21,598 bases of DNA from an uncultured Eubacteriales bacterium (GCA_900549955.1 URQH01000020.1:1-21598); one strand, 5' to 3'. Positions 7,400 through 15,143 are shown, counted from the first letter of the stretch. Numbers and translations are program-made. The notes: generated by a model not told the origin, from the letters alone.

Positions 7400-8341
7400 A
7401 TGGTTATGAAGAGACGATCCATTGGCTTGCTGTTGTGCTGCGCGCTGCTGCTGTGCGGCTGCAACCTGTTTCAACCGCCGGAACCAACGCCAACGCCCAC
7501 GCCGACGCCGGTGCCCACGCCGACGCCGAGCCCCACGCCCGCGCCGGCTGTAGTGGTGGCCGCGCCGGAGACGGCCAAGCAGTTTTTGGCGCATGCGATT
7601 CCGGACACGTTCCGGCTGCGCCACGTGTCCGGCGGCGCCGCGGCGCTTGCGTCGCAGGCCTTTGCCGGCGAGACGGCCGTCGTGCTGTACTGGACGGGGG
7701 CCGAGGGCGAGGCGGAGGCGGTCGAGACCCTGCTCGAACGGGGCGTCGGCACGGTGGTGTTTGCGCCGGAGGGAGCAGAGGTGCCGCAGGGCGCGGTCTG
7801 TGTGCGCGCGGTGCGTGAGACGGTGGCGGAAGCGGCGGTGCTCGACCTCGCGATTGCTTACCCGCCGCACGACACGCCGGTGCGCCTGTTCGGCCTGTTT
7901 GAAAGCCGGGAGAGCGCGGCGTGCGCCGCGTGGCAGGCGGCGGTGGCCGAAGGGCGCGTGTTCGTCAAGGGCGCCTATTATGCTTCCGAGGCGGAGGAGA
8001 GCGCAGAAGCGTGGATGGCGGGCCGGCTGGAACGGTATTTTGAAGGCATGGTGGATGGCATCTACGTCGAGACGGCGGAGTTGGCCGTGGCCGCCGCGCA
8101 GGCGCTGCTGGCGGCGGGGCGGTCCGACATGGAGATCTTCTGCACCGGCAGCAGCGACGCGCTGCTGGATTTGATGGAGGCGCACCCGGCGCTCGTCGCC
8201 GCCGCCTACGGCGTAGACGAGGCCGAGGCGGGGCGCATGTGCATCTCGCTGGCCGAGCAGATGCTGGAAGGAAAGACGCTGGAGGGGGCGTCGCTCACGG
8301 CTGCGCCTGTCGGTGCGGCGGCGCAACAGCCGACGGAGTGA
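7400..8341 (+). CDS. Lipoprotein with Pro-Thr stalk and periplasmic-binding-protein-like domain
   Basis: Predicted membrane-anchored extracellular protein of 313 residues. The signal peptide has a basic start (K-R-R), a Leu/Cys-rich core and lipobox L-C-G-C with lipidated Cys21. A stalk of alternating Thr-Pro/Val-Pro/Ala-Pro (about residues 26-48) holds the domain off the membrane. The remainder alternates short hydrophobic strands and Ala-rich helices. Its last third (V-D-G-I-Y-V-E-T, an A-A-G-R-S-D-M-E-I turn, then A-A-A-Y-G-V) looks like the C-terminal lobe of type-1 sugar-binding proteins of the LacI/RbsB fold. No transporter genes adjoin it, so it may be a sensor or an orphan binding protein. 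ATG 7406 is an alternative start. No ribosome binding site is evident, and no convincing terminator follows. Confidence 0.72.
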   Translation: MVMKRRSIGLLLCCALLLCGCNLFQPPEPTPTPTPTPVPTPTPSPTPAPAVVVAAPETAKQFLAHAIPDTFRLRHVSGGAAALASQAFAGETAVVLYWTGAEGEAEAVETLLERGVGTVVFAPEGAEVPQGAVCVRAVRETVAEAAVLDLAIAYPPHDTPVRLFGLFESRESAACAAWQAAVAEGRVFVKGAYYASEAEESAEAWMAGRLERYFEGMVDGIYVETAELAVAAAQALLAAGRSDMEIFCTGSSDALLDLMEAHPALVAAAYGVDEAEAGRMCISLAEQMLEGKTLEGASLTAAPVGAAAQQPTE

Positions 8342-8462
8342 CGGCGGCTGCGCGCTCGCGGGCGCGCGAAATGGGACCTGGTTCCCCCCGGGGAGCGGCG
8401 GGCCAGCCGCACACCCGGGGCATTTTGTACGTTTATTCGATGGGCACCGCGTAAAACCGCCA

Positions 8463-8519
8463 CAATATTTATATTTATGCATCATGCGGCTTGACAGTTA
8501 CATGGGTATGCGGTATACT
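8463..8519 (+). promoter_or_regulatory. Strong consensus promoter of the amino acid importer operon, with AT-rich upstream element
   Basis: Consensus TTGACA (8491-8496), exact 17-nt spacer and TATACT (8514-8519). An AT-rich tract at 8463-8482 sits where an RNA polymerase alpha-subunit UP element would lie. Transcription should start near 8526, giving a leader of about 20 nt with AAAGGGG. The stretch 8342-8462 has GC hairpins without T-runs and no recognised riboswitch. Confidence 0.9.
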
Positions 8520-8546
8520 TCCATGAACAGCGAAAGGGGCGGGCGC

Positions 8547-9221
8547 ATGAAGTATACGTTCAGCTTTGCATTTTTAGAGACCTACGGGCAGTTCTTTCTG
8601 GACGGCCTGTGGATGACGCTCAAGCTTTCGCTCGTTTCGCTCGTGCTGAGCACGTTTTTCGGCACGCTCATGGGGCTGCTGCGCATCGCGAAGAGCCGGG
8701 TGCTGCGCTTTGTCTCCGCGGCGTATGTCGAGTTTGTGCGCGGCACGCCGCTGCTGGTGCAGTTGTACCTGTTCCGGTACGGGCTCATCATCCTGTTCCC
8801 GGAGCTGGCGAAGATGAGCGTGTTCATCCCGTGCGTCGTGGCCATGGCGTTCAACTCGACCGGGTACGTGGCGGAGATCATCCGCGCCGGCATCTCCGCG
8901 GTGGATGTGGGCCAGACGGAGGCGGGGCGCAGCCTTGGGCTGACGCAGGGGCAGACCATGACGCGCATCGTGCTGCCGCAGGCGTTTCGCAACATCCTGC
9001 CGGCGCTGGGCAACGAGTTTGTGGCCATCATCAAGGAGAGCTCCATCTGCTCGGTGGTGGGCGTGTTTGAGCTGATGTACATGGCGGATCTCGTGCGCGC
9101 CGGTACGGCGCGGCCGTTTGAGCCGCTCATCGTGGCGGCGCTGCTGTACTTCTGCATCACGTTCCCGCTGTCCAAACTGATGGGCGTGCTCGAACGGCGC
9201 ATGAAACGGGAGGAAGGCTGA
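8547..9221 (+). CDS. Polar amino acid ABC transporter, permease subunit
   Basis: Integral membrane subunit of a type I importer of the HisMQ/GlnP family. It has 224 residues, several hydrophobic segments, a V-R-G-T-P-L-L-V-Q signature near residue 65, and the cytoplasmic coupling motif (E-A-G-R-S-L-G, then I-V-L-P-Q-A-F) that docks on the ATPase. As the only permease in the operon it would act as a homodimer. ATG 8547 is chosen because AAAGGGG (8533-8539) lies 7 nt upstream; the in-frame ATG 8523 falls before the predicted transcript start. The ATPase gene starts 1 nt after its stop, implying translational coupling. Confidence 0.95.
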   Translation: MKYTFSFAFLETYGQFFLDGLWMTLKLSLVSLVLSTFFGTLMGLLRIAKSRVLRFVSAAYVEFVRGTPLLVQLYLFRYGLIILFPELAKMSVFIPCVVAMAFNSTGYVAEIIRAGISAVDVGQTEAGRSLGLTQGQTMTRIVLPQAFRNILPALGNEFVAIIKESSICSVVGVFELMYMADLVRAGTARPFEPLIVAALLYFCITFPLSKLMGVLERRMKREEG

Positions 9222-9222
9222 T

Positions 9223-9957
9223 ATGGGCGAACCGATGATCCGCGTGGAAAACCTGACGGTGCGCTTTGGCCACCTGACCGCGCTCAACGGTGTGAACCTG
9301 GCCATTGAGCAGGGGGAGGTCGTGGGCGTGATCGGCCCGTCCGGTTCCGGCAAGAGCACGTTGCTGCGCTGCCTGAACCTGCTTGCGGTACCCACGGAGG
9401 GCCGCGTCATCTTTGAAGGGGTGGACATCAGCGACAAGCATGCCGATATCGATCGTCACCGGCAGCGCATGGGCATGGTGTTCCAGCAGTTCAACCTGTT
9501 CAACCACCTGTCGGTGCTCGAGAACATCGTGCTTGCGCCGACGCTGGCCAAGAAGGAAAAGCGCGCCGACGCGGAGGCCTATGCCATGGAGCTGCTCAGC
9601 CGCGTGGGGCTGGCCGACCGGGCGGGCGCCATGCCGAGCCAGCTGTCCGGCGGGCAGAAGCAGCGCATCGCCATCGTGCGGGCGCTGGCCATGCGGCCGG
9701 ACGTGATGCTCTTTGACGAGCCGACCAGCGCGCTCGACCCGGAGATGGTGGGCGAGGTGCTGGACGTGATGAAGTCGCTCGCGGCGGATGGCATGACGAT
9801 GGTCGTCGTCACGCATGAGATGAACTTTGCGCGCGAGGCGTGCAGCCGTGTGCTGTTCATGGACGGCGGGCAGATCCTGGAGGACCGCGCGCCGCACGCG
9901 CTGTTTGACGACCCGCAGCACGAGCGCACAAAACTGTTTCTCTCCAAGGTGCTCTGA
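9223..9957 (+). CDS. Polar amino acid ABC transporter, ATP-binding subunit
   Basis: ATPase that powers the importer, GlnQ/HisP type, 244 residues, the usual size. Walker A is G-P-S-G-S-G-K-S-T at 38-46, the Q-loop lies in F-Q-Q-F-N-L-F, the signature is L-S-G-G-Q-K-Q, Walker B reads L-F-D-E-P-T-S-A-L-D, and the switch histidine is in V-T-H-E-M. The F-N-L-F-N-H stretch after the Q-loop is typical of polar amino acid systems. ATG 9223 follows GGAGGAAGG and begins 1 nt after the permease stop. The substrate-binding lipoprotein gene comes 55 nt later in the same unit. No C-terminal regulatory domain is present, unlike methionine importers. Confidence 0.95.
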   Translation: MGEPMIRVENLTVRFGHLTALNGVNLAIEQGEVVGVIGPSGSGKSTLLRCLNLLAVPTEGRVIFEGVDISDKHADIDRHRQRMGMVFQQFNLFNHLSVLENIVLAPTLAKKEKRADAEAYAMELLSRVGLADRAGAMPSQLSGGQKQRIAIVRALAMRPDVMLFDEPTSALDPEMVGEVLDVMKSLAADGMTMVVVTHEMNFAREACSRVLFMDGGQILEDRAPHALFDDPQHERTKLFLSKVL

Positions 9958-10012
9958 AGTGAGAGCGCCGGGAAAGGCATAAAAGGAAAGGATATTGAAG
10001 GAGGAAATCGAC

Positions 10013-10834
10013 ATGAAAAAGATCGTATGCATCGTTTTGGCTGCGGTAATGGCCATGGCGCTGCTGACCGCCTGCGCGCCCCAGGAGGCGGAAGAGCAGA
10101 CCAAGCTGGACGCCATCCAGGAAGCGGGCGTGCTCGTGGTGGGCACGTCGCCGGACTATCCGCCGTATGAGTTCATCGTTGCCGGCGAGGACGGCTCCAT
10201 GGAGACCGTCGGCATCGACATCTGGATTGCCGAGGACATCGCAGAGGCGCTGGGCGTGGAGCTCAAGATCGAGGCGATGGATTTTGCGGGTCTCGACAGC
10301 GCGCTGCAGATGGGCACCATCGACATGATCATGGCCGCCTATAACCCGACGGAGGAGCGCGCCGAGATCATGGACTTCTCGGACGTCTACTATATCGACA
10401 CCGTCGTGGCGCTGACGCTGGCTTCCGAGGCCGAGCAGTACACTTCGCTGGACAGCTTTGCGGGCAAGACCGTGGGCGTGCAGCTGGGCACCACGCTGGA
10501 GACGGACTACTTCCCGCAGCTCGAGGGCGCGGAGAAGATGGCGCTCAAGAAGATCACCCAGCTCGTGCCGGAGCTCAAGGCGGGCGCGCTGGCGGCCATC
10601 CTCGTGGAGGAGCCGGTGGCCGAGTCGTACATCGCGACCAACCCGGAGCTGACCATTGCGCCGGTCACGTTTGAGACGGGCGCGGAGGGCTATGTGGCCG
10701 CGCTGCCCAAGGATGAGCCGGAGTTCAAGGCCGCCGTGGACGAGGCGATTGCGGCGCTGGCCGAGACGGACGCCATCGCGGGCTACGTCGAGAGCGCGCA
10801 GGAGATTCAGGACCAGGCCGTCATGCCCGAATAA
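10013..10834 (+). CDS. Polar amino acid ABC transporter, substrate-binding lipoprotein
   Basis: Extracellular solute-binding protein of family 3, tethered by a lipid at Cys21 (lipobox L-T-A-C after a short K-K signal peptide). The 273-residue protein has the family landmarks: G-T-S-P-D-Y-P-P-Y-E-F at the first strand, D-I-A-E-A-L-G, a D-S-A-L-Q-M-G-T-I-D-M helix, and T-E-E-R-A-E-I-M-D-F-S, whose Arg normally binds the amino acid carboxylate. Specificity cannot be read safely. ATG 10013 is preceded by AAGGAGGAA (9998-10006); TTG 9995 lies inside this site. Being last and having its own strong ribosome binding site fits the excess of binding protein typical of such systems. A weak hairpin follows. 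Confidence 0.95.
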   Translation: MKKIVCIVLAAVMAMALLTACAPQEAEEQTKLDAIQEAGVLVVGTSPDYPPYEFIVAGEDGSMETVGIDIWIAEDIAEALGVELKIEAMDFAGLDSALQMGTIDMIMAAYNPTEERAEIMDFSDVYYIDTVVALTLASEAEQYTSLDSFAGKTVGVQLGTTLETDYFPQLEGAEKMALKKITQLVPELKAGALAAILVEEPVAESYIATNPELTIAPVTFETGAEGYVAALPKDEPEFKAAVDEAIAALAETDAIAGYVESAQEIQDQAVMPE

Positions 10835-10859
10835 CGGCGGACGGAACAGAGACTTTGTG

Positions 10860-10890
10860 GGCGGGGCCGTACGTGCAGTGCGACCCCGCC
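10860..10890 (+). terminator. Weak terminator-like hairpin after the importer operon
   Basis: A 7-bp GC stem (10860-10866 with 10884-10890) with a 17-nt loop and only GCCGTTTG after it. It may end the importer message inefficiently. Confidence 0.35.
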
Positions 10891-10954
10891 GCCGTTTGTC
10901 CCGCCGGCACGCTCGGGAAAATGTGCGTTGCGGCTGTGCATCGCGGCGGGGATG

Positions 10955-10963
10955 TGGTAAAAT
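10955..10963 (+). promoter_or_regulatory. Extended -10 promoter directly before the ABC exporter
   Basis: TGG TAAAAT; a poor -35 candidate (TGTGCA, 10935-10940) lies 17 nt upstream. ATG 10973 is only 9 nt past the -10 element, so the leader would be about 2-4 nt and there is no ribosome binding site. This points to a leaderless message. Confidence 0.6.
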
Positions 10964-10972
10964 AATCAGGTT

Positions 10973-12697
10973 ATGAAGAAGCTGTTGCGTTTTTTAGCGG
11001 GATATGGGAAGGAGACCGTGCTGGCACCGCTGTTCAAGATGCTGGAGGCGGCGTTTGAACTGCTGGTGCCGTTTGTCGTGGCGGCGATCATCGACGAGGG
11101 GATTCCAGCGGGCGACATGGGCTATGTCGTGCGCATGAGCCTGCTGCTCGTGGTGCTTGCGGTCGTCGGCTGCGTGTCGTCGATCACCGCGCAGTACTTT
11201 GCGGCCCGCGCGGCCACGGGGTTTGCCGCGCGCGTGCGGCGCGAATCGTTCCGGCACCTGCAGGCGCTCTCGTTTACGGCGCTCGACAGCATCGGCACGT
11301 CCACGCTCATCACGCGCCTGACCAGCGACATCAACCAGGTGCAGTCGGGGGTGAATCTCACGCTGCGCCTGTTTTTGCGCTCGCCGTTCATCGTGCTGGG
11401 CGCGGCGGTCATGGCGTTTACGATCGACACGCGCGAGGCGATGACGTTCGTCGTGGCCATCCCGGCGCTGTCGGTCGTGGTGTTCGGCATCCTGCTGCTC
11501 TCGCTGCCGCTATATGGGCGCGTGCAGGCGGCGCTGGACCGCGTGCTGGGCAAGACGCGCGAGACGCTTTCCGGCGCGCGCGTCGTGCGCGCGTTCAACC
11601 GGCAGCAGAGCGAGATCGGGGAGTTCGACGAGGCAAATGACCGCCTGACGCGCTTGCAGCAGCGCGCGCAGCGGCTGTCCGCATTCATGAACCCGGTTAC
11701 CTACGTCATCATCAACCTGGCCATCATCGCGCTGCTGCAGTCGGGCGCCGTGCAGGTCAACGCCGGCACGCTCACGCAGGGCAAGGTGGTGGCACTGGTC
11801 AACTACATGTCGCAGATCCTCGTGGAGCTCATCAAGCTGGCCAACCTCATCATCATGATGACCAAGGCCGTCGCGTGCGGCAACCGCATCCAGGCGATGC
11901 TGGAGACGCCCGTCGGCCTGCCCACGCTGCCGCCTGCGCCGAAGGAAAACGACGACGCCGTCACGTTCGACGCCGTGTCGTTTACCTACGAGGGCGCGGG
12001 TGCGCCGTCGCTCACAGGGGCGGACTTTTCCGTGCGGGCGGGCGAGACGGTGGGCATCATCGGCGGCACCGGCAGCGGCAAGAGCACGCTCGTGAACCTG
12101 ATCCCCCGCTTTTATGACGCGACGGAGGGCCGGGTGCTCGTGTTCGGGCAGGACGTGCGCACGCTGGATGTGGCGCAGCTGCGGTCGCGCATCGGCGTGG
12201 TGCCGCAGCGGGCGCAGCTGTTCCAGGGCACGATCGCGGACAACCTGCGCTGGGGCAACCCGAACGCGACGGACGACATGCTCTGGGAGGCGCTTTCGCT
12301 CGCGCAGGCGCGCGACTTTGTGGAGGAAAAACCGGGCCGGCTCGACTTTGCGGTGGAGCAGGGCGGCAAAAACCTCTCCGGCGGGCAGAAGCAGCGCCTG
12401 ACCATTGCGCGCGCGCTCGTGCGCCGGCCGGACATCCTGATCCTCGACGACAGCGCCTCCGCGCTCGACTATGCGACCGACGCCCGGCTCCGGCAGGCCA
12501 TCGCCTCGCTGCCGGACGTGACGGTGTTCATCGTCTCGCAGCGCGCGTCTTCGGTGCAGCATGCGGACAAGATCCTGGTGCTGGACGATTGCGCGGTCAT
12601 TGCCCAGGGGACGCACGAGGCGCTGCTCGCCTCCTGCGCGGTGTACCGCGAGATCTATGCCTCGCAGTTTGAGCCGGAAGAGGAGGTGAGGGCATGA
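10973..12697 (+). CDS. Heterodimeric ABC exporter, subunit with degenerate ATP site
   Basis: ABC transporter half-molecule (574 residues): six-helix membrane domain (about 1-320) fused to an ATPase domain. Walker A is G-G-T-G-S-G-K-S-T at 364-372 and the signature is canonical L-S-G-G-Q (468-472). After Walker B the catalytic glutamate is replaced by Asp493 (L-I-L-D-D-S-A-S-A-L-D). That is the mark of the degenerate-site partner in heterodimeric exporters of the BmrCD/TM287-288 type. The next gene overlaps it by 4 nt (ATGA) and supplies the other half. Homologues are annotated as multidrug or lipid exporters; the substrate is unknown. The start fits the family N-terminus (M-K-K-L-L-R-F-L), and there is no ribosome binding site, only an adjacent -10 element. 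Confidence 0.95.
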   Translation: MKKLLRFLAGYGKETVLAPLFKMLEAAFELLVPFVVAAIIDEGIPAGDMGYVVRMSLLLVVLAVVGCVSSITAQYFAARAATGFAARVRRESFRHLQALSFTALDSIGTSTLITRLTSDINQVQSGVNLTLRLFLRSPFIVLGAAVMAFTIDTREAMTFVVAIPALSVVVFGILLLSLPLYGRVQAALDRVLGKTRETLSGARVVRAFNRQQSEIGEFDEANDRLTRLQQRAQRLSAFMNPVTYVIINLAIIALLQSGAVQVNAGTLTQGKVVALVNYMSQILVELIKLANLIIMMTKAVACGNRIQAMLETPVGLPTLPPAPKENDDAVTFDAVSFTYEGAGAPSLTGADFSVRAGETVGIIGGTGSGKSTLVNLIPRFYDATEGRVLVFGQDVRTLDVAQLRSRIGVVPQRAQLFQGTIADNLRWGNPNATDDMLWEALSLAQARDFVEEKPGRLDFAVEQGGKNLSGGQKQRLTIARALVRRPDILILDDSASALDYATDARLRQAIASLPDVTVFIVSQRASSVQHADKILVLDDCAVIAQGTHEALLASCAVYREIYASQFEPEEEVRA

Positions 12698-14460
12698 GCA
12701 GGTCCGCTTCCCAACAGGCTCCCGCCGCCCGGCGCGCCACGCTGCGCCGCGTGCTGCGCTATCTCCGGCACTATCTGCCGCTGCTCATCCTGTCGCTGCT
12801 GCTGGCGGCCGTGACCGTCGCGCTGACGCTGTACGTGCCCATCCTCACCGGCGAGGCGGTGGACCGGATCGTCGGCCCGGGCGAGGTCGACTTTGCGGGC
12901 GTGGCGCGGATTGCGCTGACCATCGGCATTTGCGTGGGCGTGACGTCGCTGGCGCAATGGATCATGAGCGTGTGCAACAATCGCGTGACCTTCTGCGTCG
13001 TGCGCGACATCCGGCGCGATGCGTTTCGCCGGCTCAACGAGCTGCCGCTCTCCTATATCGACTCGCACGCCCATGGCGAACTGGTCAGCCGCATCATCGC
13101 GGACGTGGAGCAGTTTGCGGACGGCCTGCTGATGGGCTTTACGCAGCTGTTTACCGGCGTGCTGACGATCGTCGGGACGCTCGGGTTCATGGTCGCCATC
13201 CGCCCGTCCATCGCGCTGGTCGTGGTGCTCATCACGCCGGTGTCGCTGTTTGTGGCGGCGTTTGTGGCCAAGCGCACGTACGACATGTTCCGCATCCAGT
13301 CGGAAGAGCGCGGCGCGCAGACCGGGCTGATCGACGAGATGGTGACCGGCGCGCGCGTGGTGCAGGCCTTTGGCAGGGAGCAGGCGGTGCAGGCGCGCTT
13401 TGACGCGATCAACGACCGGCTCGAGCGCGCCAGCCGCCGCGCCATCTTCTTCTCGTCCATCACGAACCCGGCCACGCGCTTTGTCAACAGCCTGGTGTAT
13501 GCGGGCGTGTGCCTGTCCGGCGCGCTGCTCGCGGTGACCGGCGGCTTTAGCGTCGGCAACCTGGTCAGCTTTTTGAGCTATGCCAACCAATACACCAAGC
13601 CATTCAACGAGATTTCCGGCGTCGTGACGGAGATGCAGAACGCCATCGCCTGCGCCGAGCGCATCCTCTCGCTCATCGAGGACACGCCGCGCGTGCAGGA
13701 TGCGCCGGACGCGGAGGCGCTGACCGACCCGGACGGGCGCGTGACGCTCTCCGACGTGTCGTTCTCCTATCGCAAGGACCGGCCGCTGATCGAGGGGCTG
13801 AACCTCGATGTGAAGCGCGCGCAGCGCGTGGCCATCGTCGGGCCCACCGGCTGCGGCAAAACCACGGTTATCAACCTGCTCATGCGGTTCTACGATGTGG
13901 ACGGGGGCAGCATCCGGGTGTCCGGCAGGGACATCCGCTCGCTCACGCGCCGCAGCCTGCGCGACGCCTACGGCATGGTGCTGCAGGAGACGTGGCTCAA
14001 GCGCGGCACCGTGCGCGAGAACATCGCTTTCGGCAAGCCGGACGCCACGGAGGAGGAGATCGTCGCCGCGGCAAAGGCGGCGCACGCGCATGGTTTTATC
14101 CGCCGGCTGCCGGAGGGGTACGACACCGTGATTGCGGAGGACGGCGGCAATCTGTCGCAGGGGCAGAAGCAGCTGCTGTGCATCAGCCGCGTCATGCTCC
14201 GCCTGCCGCCGATGCTGATCCTCGACGAGGCGACCAGCTCCATCGACACCCGCACCGAGCGGAAAATTCAAGACGCCTTTGCCCGCCTGATGCAGGGCCG
14301 CACGAGCTTCATCGTGGCGCACCGGCTGTCGACCATCCGCAGCGCGGACGTGATCCTCGTCATGCGCGACGGGCGGATCGTGGAATCCGGCACGCACGCC
14401 GAGCTGTTGCAACAAAACGGTTTCTACGCGGAGTTGTACAACAGCCAGTTTGCAAAATAG
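12694..14460 (+). CDS. Heterodimeric ABC exporter, subunit with catalytic ATP site
   Basis: Partner half-transporter (588 residues) with membrane domain (about 20-340) and ATPase domain. Walker A is G-P-T-G-C-G-K-T at 383-390. Walker B ends with the catalytic Glu512 (L-I-L-D-E-A-T-S-S-I-D). The signature deviates, L-S-Q-G-Q (487-491), as is usual for the subunit whose signature faces the degenerate site of its partner. The switch histidine is in V-A-H-R-L-S-T. So one consensus site (this Walker motifs plus partner L-S-G-G-Q) and one degenerate site are expected per dimer. ATG 12694 overlaps the upstream stop, with GGAGGTGA at 12681-12688, so the two are translationally coupled. A hairpin terminator lies about 60 nt downstream. 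Confidence 0.95.
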   Translation: MSRSASQQAPAARRATLRRVLRYLRHYLPLLILSLLLAAVTVALTLYVPILTGEAVDRIVGPGEVDFAGVARIALTIGICVGVTSLAQWIMSVCNNRVTFCVVRDIRRDAFRRLNELPLSYIDSHAHGELVSRIIADVEQFADGLLMGFTQLFTGVLTIVGTLGFMVAIRPSIALVVVLITPVSLFVAAFVAKRTYDMFRIQSEERGAQTGLIDEMVTGARVVQAFGREQAVQARFDAINDRLERASRRAIFFSSITNPATRFVNSLVYAGVCLSGALLAVTGGFSVGNLVSFLSYANQYTKPFNEISGVVTEMQNAIACAERILSLIEDTPRVQDAPDAEALTDPDGRVTLSDVSFSYRKDRPLIEGLNLDVKRAQRVAIVGPTGCGKTTVINLLMRFYDVDGGSIRVSGRDIRSLTRRSLRDAYGMVLQETWLKRGTVRENIAFGKPDATEEEIVAAAKAAHAHGFIRRLPEGYDTVIAEDGGNLSQGQKQLLCISRVMLRLPPMLILDEATSSIDTRTERKIQDAFARLMQGRTSFIVAHRLSTIRSADVILVMRDGRIVESGTHAELLQQNGFYAELYNSQFAK

Positions 14461-14519
14461 CCGGTTGGTCGCTCCCGCCGGAGCCCGGCAGGGAGGGCAA
14501 CGGCCGATAGATGCTTGTC

Positions 14520-14550
14520 AAAAACCGCCCATGGTTGCCATGGGCGGTTT
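14520..14550. terminator. Bidirectional terminator between the ABC exporter and the zinc-ribbon gene
   Basis: A perfect 13-bp stem (14522-14534 with 14538-14550) closes on a 3-nt loop. Read on the minus strand it is followed by five Ts (complement of 14520-14524), making a strong terminator for the zinc-ribbon gene. On the plus strand only the TTT at the foot of the stem and GCGCTTTC follow. Confidence 0.85.
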
Positions 14551-14562
14551 GCGCTTTCCCGG

Positions 14563-14811
14563 TTATGGCATTGGCCAGGAGTGGCCGCAGCTTTGACACA
14601 GACAGATCTTTTCCGTTACAAACCGGGTCTTTTCCGTTCCTTTGGACTTTTTCCAAAACAGGTTGGATACTCCCAGCGTACTCAGCGCGACGATTGCGCG
14701 GGCTGTGTTGTTCAGTTTCCCGCCAAAGCCCGTACCGTGCCGGGCCGTCTTGCCAGCTGTCTGTACCAGTTCGACCGTCACCTGCTGGCTACCACATTTT
14801 GGACACGTCAT
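14563..14811 (-). CDS. Small zinc-ribbon protein
   Basis: An 82-residue protein with C-P-K-C at residues 3-6 and C-Q-S-C-G-H-S-W at 72-79, two cysteine knuckles that together make a likely zinc ribbon. Between them are a Gly/Lys-rich part and a hydrophobic stretch (A-I-V-A-L-S-T-L-G-V-S-N-L-F-W, about 39-53). Similar short proteins occur in Firmicute prophages and conjugative elements, generally without a known function. ATG 14811 has AGGAGGG 7 nt upstream on the minus strand. It is divergent from a ribbon-helix-helix gene across an AT-rich gap with phased repeats, and ends at a strong terminator. Whether it binds nucleic acid or acts at the membrane cannot be told. Confidence 0.8.
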   Translation of the reverse strand: MTCPKCGSQQVTVELVQTAGKTARHGTGFGGKLNNTARAIVALSTLGVSNLFWKKSKGTEKTRFVTEKICLCQSCGHSWPMP

Positions 14812-14831
14812 CCCATTCCCTCCTCAAAACT

Positions 14832-14860
14832 AAATACTCACGAGATACCTAATAGATACC
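14832..14860. promoter_or_regulatory. Three 11-bp-phased direct repeats, candidate operator
   Basis: AGATACC occurs at 14843-14849 and 14854-14860, and a 5-of-7 copy, AAATACT, at 14832-14838, all spaced exactly 11 bp. One helical turn of spacing puts them on one face of the DNA, as in operators of ribbon-helix-helix repressors. They lie between the divergent zinc-ribbon and ribbon-helix-helix genes. Confidence 0.55.
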
Positions 14861-14889
14861 AAATGGACATTTTCATGTTACCACAGGAG

Positions 14890-14895
14890 TATACT
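14890..14895 (+). promoter_or_regulatory. Putative -10 element for the ribbon-helix-helix gene
   Basis: TATACT at 14890-14895. The best -35 candidate, TGGACA (14864-14869), is 20 nt away, longer than usual, and adjoins the phased repeats. A weak -35 next to an operator would suit a regulated promoter. Confidence 0.4.
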
Positions 14896-14926
14896 ATTTG
14901 CAAGTAATCTTTGGGAGGAGCGCCTG

Positions 14927-15118
14927 GTGAAGGGAAAAACGGAAGAAGTCAAGTTCACGCTCAAGTTGCACCCTGAATTGGCTGCAAAACTCAACTATAT
15001 TGCCGAATACTATGGCCGCACACGCAGCGCAGAGATTATCTGGACGTTGCGCCAGCATGTCATAGCCTTTGAGCGGGAGTTTGGGAAAATTACGGAAGAT
15101 GCATACAATGGGATATGA
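14927..15118 (+). CDS. Small ribbon-helix-helix (Arc/CopG-like) DNA-binding protein
   Basis: A 63-residue protein whose middle fits the ribbon-helix-helix fold: strand K-F-T-L-K-L-H (9-15), which would insert in the DNA groove; helix P-E-L-A-A-K-L-N-Y-I-A-E-Y-Y (16-29); turn G-R-T-R-S-A; and second helix E-I-I-W-T-L-R-Q-H-V. It would act as a dimeric repressor or accessory factor. GTG 14927 is used because GGGAGGAG (14913-14920) lies 6 nt before it. Base composition is visibly nearer 50% GC than the surrounding genes, suggesting acquisition. No toxin gene follows; a terminator comes 26 nt after the stop. Autoregulation through the phased repeats upstream is the natural guess. Confidence 0.75.
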   Translation: MKGKTEEVKFTLKLHPELAAKLNYIAEYYGRTRSAEIIWTLRQHVIAFEREFGKITEDAYNGI

Positions 15119-15143
15119 ATTTTTGCTCCATACGCCCTATCGC

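Noticed and set aside
8342..8462. Possible riboswitch or terminator before the importer promoter
   Set aside because: GC hairpins are present (for example 8350-8367), but no T-run and no recognisable riboswitch core; it lies upstream of the promoter, so it cannot be a leader of the importer.
8465..8482. AT-rich tract considered as an ArgR box
   Set aside because: Half-site matches are poor; an UP element explains it better.
12655..14415. 586-codon minus-strand frame opposite the second ABC exporter gene
   Set aside because: Shadow; His/Arg/Ala-rich, while the plus strand has complete ABC motifs.
14927..15118. Ribbon-helix-helix gene considered as an antitoxin
   Set aside because: No adjoining toxin-like gene in the same direction; a terminator follows 26 nt after the stop.
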